DNA of 64,000 bases from Chryseobacterium gambrini (lineage in GTDB: Bacteria; Bacteroidota; Bacteroidia; Flavobacteriales; Weeksellaceae). Positions within the stretch are counted from its first letter, which is position 1, and each line of letters begins with the position of its first letter. The position numbers and the translations under genes are program-made. The DNA is taken from positions 1 through 64,000 of the forward strand of contig NZ_FTOV01000004.1 of the NCBI RefSeq assembly GCF_900156825.1. The letters are read 5' to 3'. Positions 17,425 to 26,594 of the stretch are shown here, piece by piece. Below the pieces are notes generated by a model, which saw only the letters and a list, made by a program, of their open reading frames with translations, did not search any database and was not told the origin of the DNA.

Positions 17425-17458
17425 AGAAAAGCGGAAAATAATTTTCTGCTTTTTTTAT
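17425..17458 (+). terminator. terminator of the T6SS envelope operon
   Basis: AGCGGAAAAT pairs with ATTTTCTGCT with one G-T pair, then a long T run. It separates the envelope genes from the effector module. Confidence 0.75.
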
Positions 17459-17476
17459 TTTTTGATGTAAATTTTT

Positions 17477-17484
17477 TATCTTTG
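17477..17484 (+). promoter_or_regulatory. -7 box of the PAAR-like/effector operon
   Basis: TATCTTTG matches TAnnTTTG exactly and lies 22 bp before the PAAR-like start at 17506, right after the upstream terminator. Confidence 0.7.
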
Positions 17485-17505
17485 AATTACCCAAATCACG
17501 TAAAT

Positions 17506-18009
17506 ATGTCACAGCAATCATCACCTCATGACGGCAAATACTTTGTTGTCCGGAAAGGCAAAGCCCAGTGTAACCAGGGTGATCAGTTCCCGCAGTACAA
17601 AGTTACCTCCCATCAGAAACATTTTTGGAACGATTCCGAGGGGAATGCAGATTTTCTTGGCGTTACCGAAGACGATCTTCAGTTCAACCCATCCGGTCCC
17701 AGTTTCGGAAAATGTAAACTGAAACCTACTTCAGGAGGTTATTTGCCATGCTCTTATGCACCTGCCGGAAAATGGCAGAAAACATACGACAAAGTAACCA
17801 TTATGGGTAAAAAGATCGTCACCGAATTTTCTGAACTGCAATGTGTAATCGGAGGTAAAATTACCATCAGAGATCACGGACAGCGTGGAGAAATGAGTAA
17901 ACAGAATGTGAAAAATGCGGATAACAAAACGGTTCAGCACATCAATCCTTTAGTGAAGATGCAGGATTTTAAAGAAACCGTTCTTGAAAATGAAATTGAT
18001 GCGTATTAA
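17506..18009 (+). CDS. DUF4280/PAAR-like spike tip protein
   Basis: About 167 residues from ATG 17506, a start supported by the TATCTTTG promoter just upstream. It has the DUF4280 PAAR-like pattern: an early Cys (KAQCNQGD), a CKLKPTSGGYLPCSYAPAGKW segment with two Cys, then a strand-rich stretch (LQCVIGGKITIRDHGQRG). DUF4280 proteins cap the VgrG spike and often link to effectors, and here the next gene is a peptidoglycan hydrolase 21 bp downstream. It is a stand-alone tip without a toxin domain, so the hydrolase probably rides as separate cargo. Confidence 0.75.
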   Translation: MSQQSSPHDGKYFVVRKGKAQCNQGDQFPQYKVTSHQKHFWNDSEGNADFLGVTEDDLQFNPSGPSFGKCKLKPTSGGYLPCSYAPAGKWQKTYDKVTIMGKKIVTEFSELQCVIGGKITIRDHGQRGEMSKQNVKNADNKTVQHINPLVKMQDFKETVLENEIDAY

Positions 18010-18030
18010 TTAATCCAAAAAAAACGTTCT

Positions 18031-20259
18031 ATGTCTAAACAAGGAGTTTCAAAAATCTCAGGAAACCCAAGTCCGGTGGTTGGCGAAAAAACAACTTACA
18101 TGGTTACAGACTGGTATCCCGCCACGCCCGCAGAAGAAAGAAATCCTGCTGTGGTTACCTGGGAGCTTTTTAAAAAACGTCCCGACGGAAGTTTTACCAC
18201 AACAAACATCAAAAAAGTGGGGGACGGAAGTTTTACATTCGGAGAAGTTGCAGCCAAAAATACCTATCGTCTCGAAGCGTATCTTCATCAGCCGGAAGGA
18301 AAAGGAAGTACCACCATTGATATTACTCCGCAACCGGGAGAAATTCCAAAGATCAATAAAGTGGAACTGCGCTATGCAGACGATTCTCCGGGAACCGTTT
18401 TCAGTTATCAGGAAAAACTTGTTGCCAACGCGCAGTGCGTAAATCTTGCAGGTAAAAAACTGCTGTTTACACTTTGGGAAGATGATGCAGCAGGAGAGGG
18501 ACATAACTCTAAAAATAAATTTGTAGACAGCAAAGAAGCGGTTGTAAGCAGAACCGGAACGGCAACCGCAGAATTCATACTTACTAAAGCTTTGATGCAG
18601 AAAGCTTCACAAGGAGAAAGAGATCCTAAAGAACTGGAATTCTATGTAACGGTAGAATATTACAAAGACAAAAAACACGCAAGTGAAAACAGGGTGATAA
18701 AAAATCCTGAATACAAACCGCCTGTTCAGCCGTCTCAGGCTCCGAAATCCACGCCAAAAGCCACCGGTTCACCCGCCGCTTCAAAACCAGATTCTAAAAA
18801 AGAAACCAGCGGAGTATTTGATTCCTTCACAGAAACCGTAAGAAATACGTGGAATGAACTTTGGGACTGGGCAGAATCCAAAGGAACGGTAAAACCTGAT
18901 AAAAAACCCAAGGCTCCCAAACCGGAAGGTAAAACAACGAGTGTGGTAAACGGAGAAACTAAGGATTCATGCCTGTGTAAAGAAACCAAATTGTTTTGGG
19001 GGAAACATTTTACCTGTCAGGAACGCAAAAAAATTATTGAAATTTCGCATAGACTTGGCTGTAAACCCGATTATCTTACTTCAGCTATGGCTCTGGAAAC
19101 AGGAGGTACTTTCAATCCCGCAATCGTCAATAGTTTAGGATACACAGGTTTAATACAGATAGGAACTACGGCGGCAGCGGATATCAACAGGAGGAAAGGA
19201 ACCAATGTAACTGCCGGAAAAAGCGGAAATCTGAAAAACATGACCAAGCTGGAACAGCTTACATACGTAGAATATTATCTGGAACCCTATAAAGGAAAAC
19301 TCAATACACTGGCAGATTTTTACCTTGCTATTTTAATGCCTGTAGACTGCGGAAGAGGGAATGAAAGAAATCATGTTGTTTTTGATAAGAACTTACAGCT
19401 GGATTATGATAAAAATAATAAAGTTATTAAAAACACAAAATGGGTAAGGCAAAAAGCTTATCAGCAAAATCCTGCATTTTTTAAAGAAGGAAAAAACGAA
19501 ACAGGAAGAACGTACGTTTGGGAAATAGCGGAAGAAATAGAAAAATGGTACAATAAAGGGGAAGCAAATGCAGAAACGAGCTTTTCATGCCAGAAATCTG
19601 CTGCACCTGCAAAAGTAGAACCGCAGAGTGGAAAATGGCATGATCCTGTTGATAATCCAAGACTTACAAAATATAATTATGGCGGAAATGTAAAACCTTC
19701 CAGCGGAACATACGGATGGTGCAGAAGAAACAGCAACGGAAGCAAAAAATACCATTCAGGATTTGATTTCTTTGCCATCCCCGGAAAAGATAAAGTTTAT
19801 GCAACTTTAAAAGGTAACATCCATCAGGTAAGATATTCTGCAACTGCAGGATGGATTGTAAGAGTAAAAATTCAAAATGTGAAAGACCTTTTGGAGCAGG
19901 AGAAAAAAGTAGCTTACAAAACACAGTTTACCGATGAGCTAAAAGGAATCAATATAAAAGAGACAGATGATGTCTACTTTATTTATATGCATTTAGACAG
20001 TGTTTCGGTAACGGAAGCTGATGCAAACGCCAAAAAAGAAGTGGACGCAGGAACCGTTTTGGGATATGCCGGAGTTTCGGGATCTATCGCAAGCGGAGGA
20101 AGAGCACCTCATTTACATCTTGAAGTGGCAACAGTTTTGGATGCATATGGAAAAGGCGAATCGGTAAGAACGAACCCTGCAAGATTTGTAAAACTGAATT
20201 CTTACGATACAAAAGATCAGGATGAAGCAGCCAAAACAAGCCATACCTACAAAAAATAA
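18031..20259 (+). CDS. two-headed peptidoglycan hydrolase, T6SS effector (lytic transglycosylase plus M23 peptidase)
   Basis: 742 residues, no signal peptide, so it must leave by a specialised route. Residues about 10-225 are two immunoglobulin-like domains (EKTTYMVTDWYPATPAEE, then KINKVELRYADDSPGTVF). A Pro/Lys linker covers 228-310. Residues about 320-470 resemble a lysozyme-like transglycosylase, with candidate catalytic E356 in LTSAMALETGGTFNPA and a GYTGLIQIG signature. Residues about 570-720 are an M23 metallopeptidase: H575-x3-D579 and HLHLE (H694, H696). This would cut glycan strands and peptide cross-links. A putative lipoprotein immunity gene follows 8 bp on. Confidence 0.82.
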   Translation: MSKQGVSKISGNPSPVVGEKTTYMVTDWYPATPAEERNPAVVTWELFKKRPDGSFTTTNIKKVGDGSFTFGEVAAKNTYRLEAYLHQPEGKGSTTIDITPQPGEIPKINKVELRYADDSPGTVFSYQEKLVANAQCVNLAGKKLLFTLWEDDAAGEGHNSKNKFVDSKEAVVSRTGTATAEFILTKALMQKASQGERDPKELEFYVTVEYYKDKKHASENRVIKNPEYKPPVQPSQAPKSTPKATGSPAASKPDSKKETSGVFDSFTETVRNTWNELWDWAESKGTVKPDKKPKAPKPEGKTTSVVNGETKDSCLCKETKLFWGKHFTCQERKKIIEISHRLGCKPDYLTSAMALETGGTFNPAIVNSLGYTGLIQIGTTAAADINRRKGTNVTAGKSGNLKNMTKLEQLTYVEYYLEPYKGKLNTLADFYLAILMPVDCGRGNERNHVVFDKNLQLDYDKNNKVIKNTKWVRQKAYQQNPAFFKEGKNETGRTYVWEIAEEIEKWYNKGEANAETSFSCQKSAAPAKVEPQSGKWHDPVDNPRLTKYNYGGNVKPSSGTYGWCRRNSNGSKKYHSGFDFFAIPGKDKVYATLKGNIHQVRYSATAGWIVRVKIQNVKDLLEQEKKVAYKTQFTDELKGINIKETDDVYFIYMHLDSVSVTEADANAKKEVDAGTVLGYAGVSGSIASGGRAPHLHLEVATVLDAYGKGESVRTNPARFVKLNSYDTKDQDEAAKTSHTYKK

Positions 20260-20267
20260 GACTATAT

Positions 20268-21197
20268 ATGAAGAACTATTCTAAAAGATTATTACTAATA
20301 CAGCTTTTGCTGTTTATTTTTATCGGATGCAAAAAATATCAGTCACAGGATCACATCAATACAAAATTTACTGTTGATAAAGAAAATATAAAAGACGATA
20401 GCTACAGTTCAAAAAATTTAGATAATCTTTTTACAGCAAAAGGAAATACTTATTTCGAGCCAGATTATACAGGTACTTCTTTTGACGATTATTACGTCAA
20501 AAATATTGTCGTAAAAGACCAAAAAGGAAAGAAATCTAATTATCTGCTTTTCTTTGATAACAAAGATATTTTAAAAGATACTTTGAGAATTGCTGATGAT
20601 GAAATGTATTCTTTAAATGTTATTTTTGATAGCAACCGAAAAGGAATTGCAGTAGGAACTTTCGATGCAAAACAATCTTACTTTAAAATCGAAAAGAATT
20701 TTGAATTGGATAAAAATATAAAGCTTAAACCCATTCCCGTTTCTTCAAAAATTGAAAAATGTCCGCTTCCTGTACAATTGCTGTCTGAAGAAAATGTAGG
20801 TCTGGAAGAACATTTTACATTTGGAACACAAAATTCAGACACCAAAAAAGAAAGTCAATCTGCACAGACTGTTGTTGATGAATTTTCACAATGGAAAGGA
20901 AATTATCAGGCTGACTTTGAAATTTCAAGAACGGATGGAGATTATCAGGTAAAATATGAGGTTAAAATTACAGATAAAAATAATGTTGCCATTACCGAAA
21001 AGATTAATGATGAAAGCAATTTAGTTTCAGGAACTTTTATAAATTCTGTATCTGATGATAAAATCGTGATCAAATCCAAAACAGATGATACATTAGAATA
21101 TATTGTTGCTAAAATTGGCGGAAAATATTATCTCATGGGAAATACCATTTATATGCTTAATCCCCCGAATGACAAATATATTCTGAAGAAAATTTAA
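20268..21197 (+). CDS. lipoprotein, candidate immunity to the two-headed hydrolase
   Basis: 309 residues with lipobox FIGC near residue 21, so it is held in the periplasm or at the outer membrane, where self-protection from a wall hydrolase is needed. The middle is Lys/Asp-rich; the last 100 residues (SQWKGNYQADFEIS, YQVKYEVKITDKN, EYIVAKIGGKYYLMG) look like a small beta-barrel inhibitor fold. It starts 8 bp after the effector stop, an arrangement typical of effector-immunity pairs. No family is recognised. Its role is an inference from position and location. Confidence 0.6.
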   Translation: MKNYSKRLLLIQLLLFIFIGCKKYQSQDHINTKFTVDKENIKDDSYSSKNLDNLFTAKGNTYFEPDYTGTSFDDYYVKNIVVKDQKGKKSNYLLFFDNKDILKDTLRIADDEMYSLNVIFDSNRKGIAVGTFDAKQSYFKIEKNFELDKNIKLKPIPVSSKIEKCPLPVQLLSEENVGLEEHFTFGTQNSDTKKESQSAQTVVDEFSQWKGNYQADFEISRTDGDYQVKYEVKITDKNNVAITEKINDESNLVSGTFINSVSDDKIVIKSKTDDTLEYIVAKIGGKYYLMGNTIYMLNPPNDKYILKKI

Positions 21198-21204
21198 AAA
21201 TAGC

Positions 21205-21235
21205 AGAGGTTGTGTTTTCACAATCTCTTTTTTTT
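21205..21235 (+). terminator. terminator of the effector operon
   Basis: AGAGGTTGTG / CACAATCTCT with loop TTTT and one G-T pair, then TTTTTTTT. It ends the PAAR-hydrolase-lipoprotein operon. Confidence 0.85.
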
Positions 21236-21426
21236 GGCAAATCTTTTAAACTCATCTCACTTTTGCCGTTAAATATATTTTGAACATATAGTGCTGTCAT
21301 TTGCTGAATGAATTTCCTTTGGAACGTAGTATTAAAATACCACAGAACTTTTCATCTTAAATCATTGTCTGAATCCTTTTTCAGTTAATTTTAAAACAAA
21401 AAATATTATCGGATTAAAATTTATGG

Positions 21427-21434
21427 TATTTTTG
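21427..21434 (+). promoter_or_regulatory. -7 box of the lipoprotein gene
   Basis: TATTTTTG fits TAnnTTTG and lies 30 bp before the start at 21464. Confidence 0.5.
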
Positions 21435-21463
21435 ATCTAATAAATACGTCAAAAGTATACCTT

Positions 21464-21991
21464 ATGATTACAAAAAAAATCATTGGAATTTGTTTACTGG
21501 CAGGAGTTTTCACCATTTCCTGCTCGAAAAATGAAACAAAGAACAAAACGGCAACAGCAGACTCAATGTCCGTTTCTCAGCCTGTTGAAAAAACGGCAGT
21601 TCCTGTTGAGAAAAAAGATTCAGCACAATCTGATGAACAAACAGAAAGTCCGGAAGAAAAAGATACAAAAAAGACCGTCTCCAAAACTTCTGTTGAAGGA
21701 AAATTTATCGCAACAACCTGTGAAGGTGCAAGATTTTCAATAGAATTTAAAAATACCGACGGAAATCCAACGTTTAAAATTTTAGATAAAACAAAAGTAA
21801 TTGCTGCCGGAAATGTCTCTGCAGAAACCGACGAAAAAACAGGAGCGATCACCAATATTATGATGGGAGAAATTGGCGGTGTGTATGAAGGTGACAAAAT
21901 TGTGATCCAGAATTACGGAAATGCCATGAACGAATTCGAACACTTCACCCAATGCGGCGACAAATATCTGGAATTCACCAGACAGAAATAA
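21464..21991 (+). CDS. small lipoprotein with acidic linker, unknown
   Basis: 175 residues. Lipobox TISC near residue 20; then about 60 residues rich in Glu, Lys, Ser and Thr (a flexible tether); then a folded region of about 100 residues with Cys in EGKFIATTCEGARFSI and near the end in EHFTQCGDKYLEF, which could form a disulphide. The layout resembles tethered periplasmic inhibitor or immunity lipoproteins, but no family is identified. It has its own promoter and lies between two T6SS modules. It may be a second protection factor or unrelated. Confidence 0.55.
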   Translation: MITKKIIGICLLAGVFTISCSKNETKNKTATADSMSVSQPVEKTAVPVEKKDSAQSDEQTESPEEKDTKKTVSKTSVEGKFIATTCEGARFSIEFKNTDGNPTFKILDKTKVIAAGNVSAETDEKTGAITNIMMGEIGGVYEGDKIVIQNYGNAMNEFEHFTQCGDKYLEFTRQK

Positions 21992-22014
21992 TCAAAAATT
22001 AATGATTGAAATAG

Positions 22015-22046
22015 AAACAGCATCCATTTTCGGGCGCTGTTTTTTT
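22015..22046 (+). terminator. weak terminator-like hairpin
   Basis: AAACAGC / GCTGTTT with a 14-base loop and a following T run, after the lipoprotein gene. Confidence 0.45.
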
Positions 22047-22230
22047 GTGGTTAAATTTAAAATGGTTTTAAAAAAGGTTGCATTACTGACTCCGTAGAAA
22101 AGCTATTGTGAACTTAAAAAGTGATTCGCGTAAAAACTTATGAACCTTGCGTTACATGAAGATCATGACAAAACTATTTTGCTGACTAAAATTTTTCCTC
22201 TAACTTAGTTTTAGCCAAAAAACAAAATAT

Positions 22231-23190
22231 ATGACCGTTCATTTTATCCTTTCCGGTGAAACGCTGGAAAGTATAGCTGAAGAAATTAATCTCGAAAATC
22301 CAAAATACCTTAAAGAATTTCACAATACCCATTGTGCAAGAGAAGATTTTATATATGATGACCTTGTTCCGCGGAAAAAACTTCTCATTCCCGATATTCA
22401 AAAAATAAAGGAATACAACAGCCGCAACGATGCCGATTTTAAAGATCCTAAATTAAATCCTGAAATCCCTTTCCATCCTGAAAATCTGGCTAAAATTTAT
22501 ACTGTTGAAAGCCGGGAAACCGAAGAAAATGTGCTTGAAGAAAAAAAGAATGCACTTTCTTACACCGTTTCAGTAAAGTGGATTCGGAAAGAAGACAATG
22601 TTCACATTTTTCACCTCTTCAAAAATAATTTTTCGGAAAAATCGGGAAGTATGATGGCAGATCTCGCTTCAGAATCCATCCGTTCGCTGAATCCTGTTGA
22701 GGTGAGAACTGATGATAAAGGCAGAATTTTACTGATAGCTTTACCAAAAGAAACATTGGATAATTTTACTAAAATAAAAGAACGTTTAGAAGATCTTTTT
22801 CCTGATAAATACGCCAAAATATATCTTGATGAATTCGAACGGATTGTTCTCGATCCTTCACTTTTCCACAGCAGAATGAAGGACGATATTTTCATCAAAA
22901 ATTATTTTGCCGCCATAAGAAATACTTTTACGAATGGAAAATCTTATCTTACACAGTCAATCGGCGAAGAAAATACAGAAATTCAGATTCAGCAGAAAGT
23001 GGAACATTCTGAAGATCATGAAATCGTTCTCCGCCAAAACATAAATCCGCAGGGAAATGAGCTTGATTTCACCGGAAAATATACGCTGCATAAAGATTCC
23101 GGATGGGTAAAAGAAATCGGGATTGAATATACTATTTCTCAGTTTGGTGTAAAAAACAATAGTGTTTTTTCTCTTAAAGAATTGCTGTAA
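22231..23190 (+). CDS. cytoplasmic LysM-domain protein of the T6SS locus
   Basis: 319 residues without a signal peptide. Residues 1-55 are a LysM-like domain (FILSGETLESIAEEINLENP, then LVPRKKLLIPD). The rest is an alpha/beta region, and the C-terminal third carries long strands (EIQIQQKVEHSEDHEIVLRQ). A related protein (LysM plus similar C-terminus, about 350 residues) is encoded directly after the second VgrG at 35212. Because both sit by tube or spike genes and lack an export signal, they may be adaptors or chaperones for spike or cargo rather than wall enzymes. That role is inferred. Confidence 0.6.
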   Translation: MTVHFILSGETLESIAEEINLENPKYLKEFHNTHCAREDFIYDDLVPRKKLLIPDIQKIKEYNSRNDADFKDPKLNPEIPFHPENLAKIYTVESRETEENVLEEKKNALSYTVSVKWIRKEDNVHIFHLFKNNFSEKSGSMMADLASESIRSLNPVEVRTDDKGRILLIALPKETLDNFTKIKERLEDLFPDKYAKIYLDEFERIVLDPSLFHSRMKDDIFIKNYFAAIRNTFTNGKSYLTQSIGEENTEIQIQQKVEHSEDHEIVLRQNINPQGNELDFTGKYTLHKDSGWVKEIGIEYTISQFGVKNNSVFSLKELL

Positions 23191-23229
23191 GTCATTTATA
23201 ATAAAGAGAATATTACGGCAGTATTAAAT

Positions 23230-23271
23230 CTACGATCGTAGAATTACGACATCAAATCGTAGAAATACGAC
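23230..23271 (+). promoter_or_regulatory. paired 14-bp dyads upstream of tssD1 (operator)
   Basis: TCGTAGAATTACGA (23236-23249) and TCGTAGAAATACGA (23257-23270), each a TCGTA-N4-TACGA dyad, start 21 bp apart (two helical turns). A 12-bp perfect palindrome CTACGATCGTAG overlaps the first. The pair ends 50 bp before the -7 box. The same pair with the same distances lies upstream of tssD2 at 32396-32431. The binding factor is unknown; the LuxR-type regulator at 12061-12732 is a candidate. Confidence 0.75.
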
Positions 23272-23320
23272 AAAATTTCAAATTGATATTTAAAAACTTT
23301 CAGAAGAGAAATTGCCGCAT

Positions 23321-23328
23321 TATATTTG
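23321..23328 (+). promoter_or_regulatory. -7 box of tssD1
   Basis: TATATTTG matches TAnnTTTG. A CTTT at 23297-23300 lies 20 bp upstream where the -33 TTTG would be, a weak match shared with tssD2. The distance to the start codon at 23381 gives a leader of about 50 nt whose 3' part is nearly the same as in tssD2. Confidence 0.7.
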
Positions 23329-23380
23329 TTACACAATCACCGAATCACAAAATAGTAATAACGATTAAAATTTACCTGTC

Positions 23381-23785
23381 ATGGCAGCAAATTCAAGAGG
23401 AATCTTAAAATTCAATGGCGGAGAAGGGCAAAAATTACTGAAGCTGAACTACAGCGTTTCAAGATCTACGGATGTTTCCGGAAGAGTAGCTTCAGATCCT
23501 TCCAATGCGCTCATCAAAGTAACCGTAGAAGCTACCGAAAAATCAGACATTCTGGAAAGCTTACTGAACGGAAAATACAAACCGACAACCGGCGAAATCA
23601 CCTTCAACAAATCCCACGAAGAAGGTACATTAATCACACTTTCATGGAACAACGGATACGTGATCCAGCATGAAGTGGAATTCGATGCCGTAGACGAAAA
23701 CAGCATGCTCATCAGTTTCGTGGTAAGCGCAGAAACCATCGACTACGGAAACTCCAAATACGAAGGTCTTTGGCCATCAAGCTAA
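23381..23785 (+). CDS. tssD: Hcp-family tube protein TssD (copy 1)
   Basis: 134 residues. The sequence starts MAANSRGILKFNGGEGQKLL and is strand-rich throughout, with KVTVEATEKSDILESLLNGK and a central TTGEITFNKSHEEGTL strand pair; the length matches Bacteroidota TssD (Hcp) that stacks as hexameric rings in the inner tube. It differs from the second copy at 32541 in only about six residues, but the DNA has diverged more. The promoter carries the paired dyads. Cargo effectors may bind inside its ring. Confidence 0.9.
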   Translation: MAANSRGILKFNGGEGQKLLKLNYSVSRSTDVSGRVASDPSNALIKVTVEATEKSDILESLLNGKYKPTTGEITFNKSHEEGTLITLSWNNGYVIQHEVEFDAVDENSMLISFVVSAETIDYGNSKYEGLWPSS

Positions 23786-23811
23786 ACAATTCATTTCATT
23801 CGTATTCATAC

Positions 23812-23845
23812 AAAAGACTGTCACGCAAGGCGGTCTTTTTTTACC
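23812..23845 (+). terminator. terminator of tssD1
   Basis: AAAAGACTGTC pairs with GGCGGTCTTTT (G-T pairs allowed), loop ACGCAA, then a T run. It separates highly expressed tube protein from tssH. Confidence 0.85.
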
Positions 23846-24044
23846 ATTTTTAATTAAATTTTGTTAAAATAATTATTCTAAATCACATTATTAAGACATA
23901 TTTTTCCGTTTTTGAGAAAAAACAGTTAACTTAGTAAATAATAAAAATTCAGAAGGTTATAGATTCATCCCATAAAAAAATAAGGAAAATCCAAACCCGA
24001 AGAACACCAATCACCACACACCAAATATTAATCTGAATAGTACA

Positions 24045-26540
24045 ATGGGAGTATTAGTTACCAATGAGACTGTAAAGCAGCTGTTTCATATAGCACAATC
24101 CATCGCGAAGGAAAATTACAATGCAACCTACGGAGCTCCGCACATTTTGCAGGCACTCATGCACAAAGACATCGGGTTGAACGAATTCCTTAAAAGCATC
24201 GACAAAGATCCCGGATATTTCTACGAATGGGCAGATGTTCGTATTGAAGATTATCCTAAAACCACCCATCTTCCCAACGAAGCCGGAGAAGATGAAACCG
24301 TAGATCGTATTGTGGAAGAAGCAGATGATATCCGTCTGAAATTAGGTCTGGACGAAATTACCCCGATCTGCATTCTAACGGCAATTGTAAAACCTCAGGT
24401 CGCTTTTACCTTACAGCAGCTCAAATCCCTTCCTCTCAGAGAACACGAAATTTTTAATTTATACAGAAAAGATACACCTTACGAAAGTTCGGAAAACGGA
24501 GAATTTTCTTCAATATTTTCAAAAGGTTCAGATTATTCAGATCAGTCTTTTCCTTCCATAAAAAGCTATTGCACAGACAGAACAGCTCAAGCGAGAAAAG
24601 GAGAGCTTGAAAATATCATCGGAAGAGACAAAGAACTCAGAATGCTGGTCGAAATTCTCTGCCGGAGAAGCAAACCCAACGTCATCATTATCGGAGAACC
24701 CGGAGTCGGGAAAACCGCTTTGGTAGAAGGTTTTGCCATTGAAATCACCAAAGGAAATGTTCCTGAGATGCTTAAAAACGGAACTTTGCTGGAATTAGAC
24801 ACCGGAGCTTTATTAGCAGGAACCTCTTACAAAGGCGAAATTGAAGACCGTCTGAAAAAAGTCATCAACGAATGTAAAAAGATAGAAAAAGCGATTCTTT
24901 TTATTGATGAAATTCATACCCTTTTAGATCCCAAAGGAAGCATCGGAAACGTTGCCAATCTGCTTAAACCTGAACTGGCGAGAGGAGAAATTACCGTCAT
25001 CGGAGCCACTACTCAGGAAGAATACAGGAAAATTATTGAGCCGGAACAGGCTTTCAACCGACGATTCGAAGTGTTAACGGTAAATGAGCCGGACGAAAAA
25101 ACCTGCGTTAAAATGATTGACGTTTTACTCGAAGGTTACAAAAAACACCACGGAATTGAAGTAGAGAAAACTGCCCTTCCCGAATGTGTCCGTCTTGCAA
25201 AAAGATATGCTAAAGGGAAAAAACTTCCCGATGCAGCCATCGATCTCTTAGACAGAACCATGGCGGCGATTAAAATGCTCGACGAACTTTCAGAAAAAGA
25301 ATTGGAAAGCTGGAAATTAACCTACGAAAAGCTTCAGAGCGAAGATTATTTCGATGAAAAAGACAAAGCAGACGAACTGATCTGGAATTACAATCTGCTG
25401 AGAGACAAAATAAGTCCGATTTTGTGGGGTTCTTTAAGTGAGCAGCCGCAAATCGACAATTCCATGCCGGTGGAACAGATTCAGAAAATTATTGAAGACA
25501 GCTACGCCGAACTTTTGCAGCACGCCTCAAAGAAAAGAGAAAAAGTAGACCGTCTGGAACTCGCGGCGGTAATGGCGGCAAAAACAAACATTCCGATCGG
25601 GAAAATTCAGGCGCAGGAAAAAGAGAAACTGCTGAATATGGAATCTCTTTTAATGAACCGTGTTGTAGGGCAGGATCATGCTTTAAAAATACTTTCCGAC
25701 GCAATTGTTGAAAACAGGAGCGGACTCAATAAACCGGGACAGCCGATTGGATCATTCTTCCTTTTGGGACCTACCGGAACAGGAAAGACCGAATTGGCAA
25801 AATCGATGGCAGAACTCCTTTTCAACGACGAAAAAGCAATGGTTCGTTTCGATATGTCTGAATTCAAAGAAGAACATTCAGCCGCACTTTTGTACGGTGC
25901 GCCTCCCGGATACGTAGGTTACGAAGAAGGAGGGATGCTTGTAAACAAAATAAGACAGCAGCCTTACACTGTGGTGTTATTTGATGAAATTGAAAAAGCC
26001 CATCATTCGGTTTTTGATGTGTTTTTACAGATCATGGACGAAGGAAAAGTTCATGATAAACTTGGAAAAGAAGGCGATTTCAGCAATGCCCTGATCTTAT
26101 TTACCTCAAATATCGGAAGCGAAGAAATCGTAAAACAGTTTGAAGAAGGAAAAATCCCTGAATCAAAATCCCTAATGCAGATCATGTCGAATTCCGGACG
26201 TTTCAGACCGGAATTTTTAGCAAGAATTACAGAAATTATTCCTTTTGCGCCAATTACAGAATCCATTGCCGAAAGAATTTTTAATATTCAGTTGAAATCA
26301 CTTCACAATTCTTTAGCCAGACTGGGAATGAGTCTGAAAATCTCCGGTGAAGCCGTGAAAAATTTAGCATTGGGCGGATTCAGCAGCAAATACGGAGCAA
26401 GACAAATCTCAGGAGTGATACGTTCTCAATTGGCAAGACCGATCTCGAAAATGATCGTAAGAGAAGAAGTAAAAGCCGGACAGACCATTCATGTCGACTG
26501 GAATTCAGAAGAAGAAAAACTGAGCTGGAACGTAGAATAA
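24045..26540 (+). CDS. tssH: T6SS sheath-recycling ATPase TssH (ClpV)
   Basis: 831 residues, a Clp/Hsp100 AAA+ unfoldase that disassembles contracted sheaths. The N-terminal domain (1-150) resembles the double ClpN repeat. Walker A of the first ATPase lies at residues 217-224 (GEPGVGKT) and of the second at 575-582 (GPTGTGKT), with matching Walker B motifs (AILFIDEIHTL, VVLFDEIEKA). The length suits ClpV rather than ClpB because the middle coiled-coil is short. It keeps both ATPase modules intact. It lies between tssD1 and the transglycosylase gene. The sheath proteins it would act on are not in this window. Confidence 0.9.
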   Translation: MGVLVTNETVKQLFHIAQSIAKENYNATYGAPHILQALMHKDIGLNEFLKSIDKDPGYFYEWADVRIEDYPKTTHLPNEAGEDETVDRIVEEADDIRLKLGLDEITPICILTAIVKPQVAFTLQQLKSLPLREHEIFNLYRKDTPYESSENGEFSSIFSKGSDYSDQSFPSIKSYCTDRTAQARKGELENIIGRDKELRMLVEILCRRSKPNVIIIGEPGVGKTALVEGFAIEITKGNVPEMLKNGTLLELDTGALLAGTSYKGEIEDRLKKVINECKKIEKAILFIDEIHTLLDPKGSIGNVANLLKPELARGEITVIGATTQEEYRKIIEPEQAFNRRFEVLTVNEPDEKTCVKMIDVLLEGYKKHHGIEVEKTALPECVRLAKRYAKGKKLPDAAIDLLDRTMAAIKMLDELSEKELESWKLTYEKLQSEDYFDEKDKADELIWNYNLLRDKISPILWGSLSEQPQIDNSMPVEQIQKIIEDSYAELLQHASKKREKVDRLELAAVMAAKTNIPIGKIQAQEKEKLLNMESLLMNRVVGQDHALKILSDAIVENRSGLNKPGQPIGSFFLLGPTGTGKTELAKSMAELLFNDEKAMVRFDMSEFKEEHSAALLYGAPPGYVGYEEGGMLVNKIRQQPYTVVLFDEIEKAHHSVFDVFLQIMDEGKVHDKLGKEGDFSNALILFTSNIGSEEIVKQFEEGKIPESKSLMQIMSNSGRFRPEFLARITEIIPFAPITESIAERIFNIQLKSLHNSLARLGMSLKISGEAVKNLALGGFSSKYGARQISGVIRSQLARPISKMIVREEVKAGQTIHVDWNSEEEKLSWNVE

Positions 26541-26594
26541 GAAAGAATGAAATCGTGAATCAGTTTAAAAAACTTTTCACAAAAGCATAAAACA

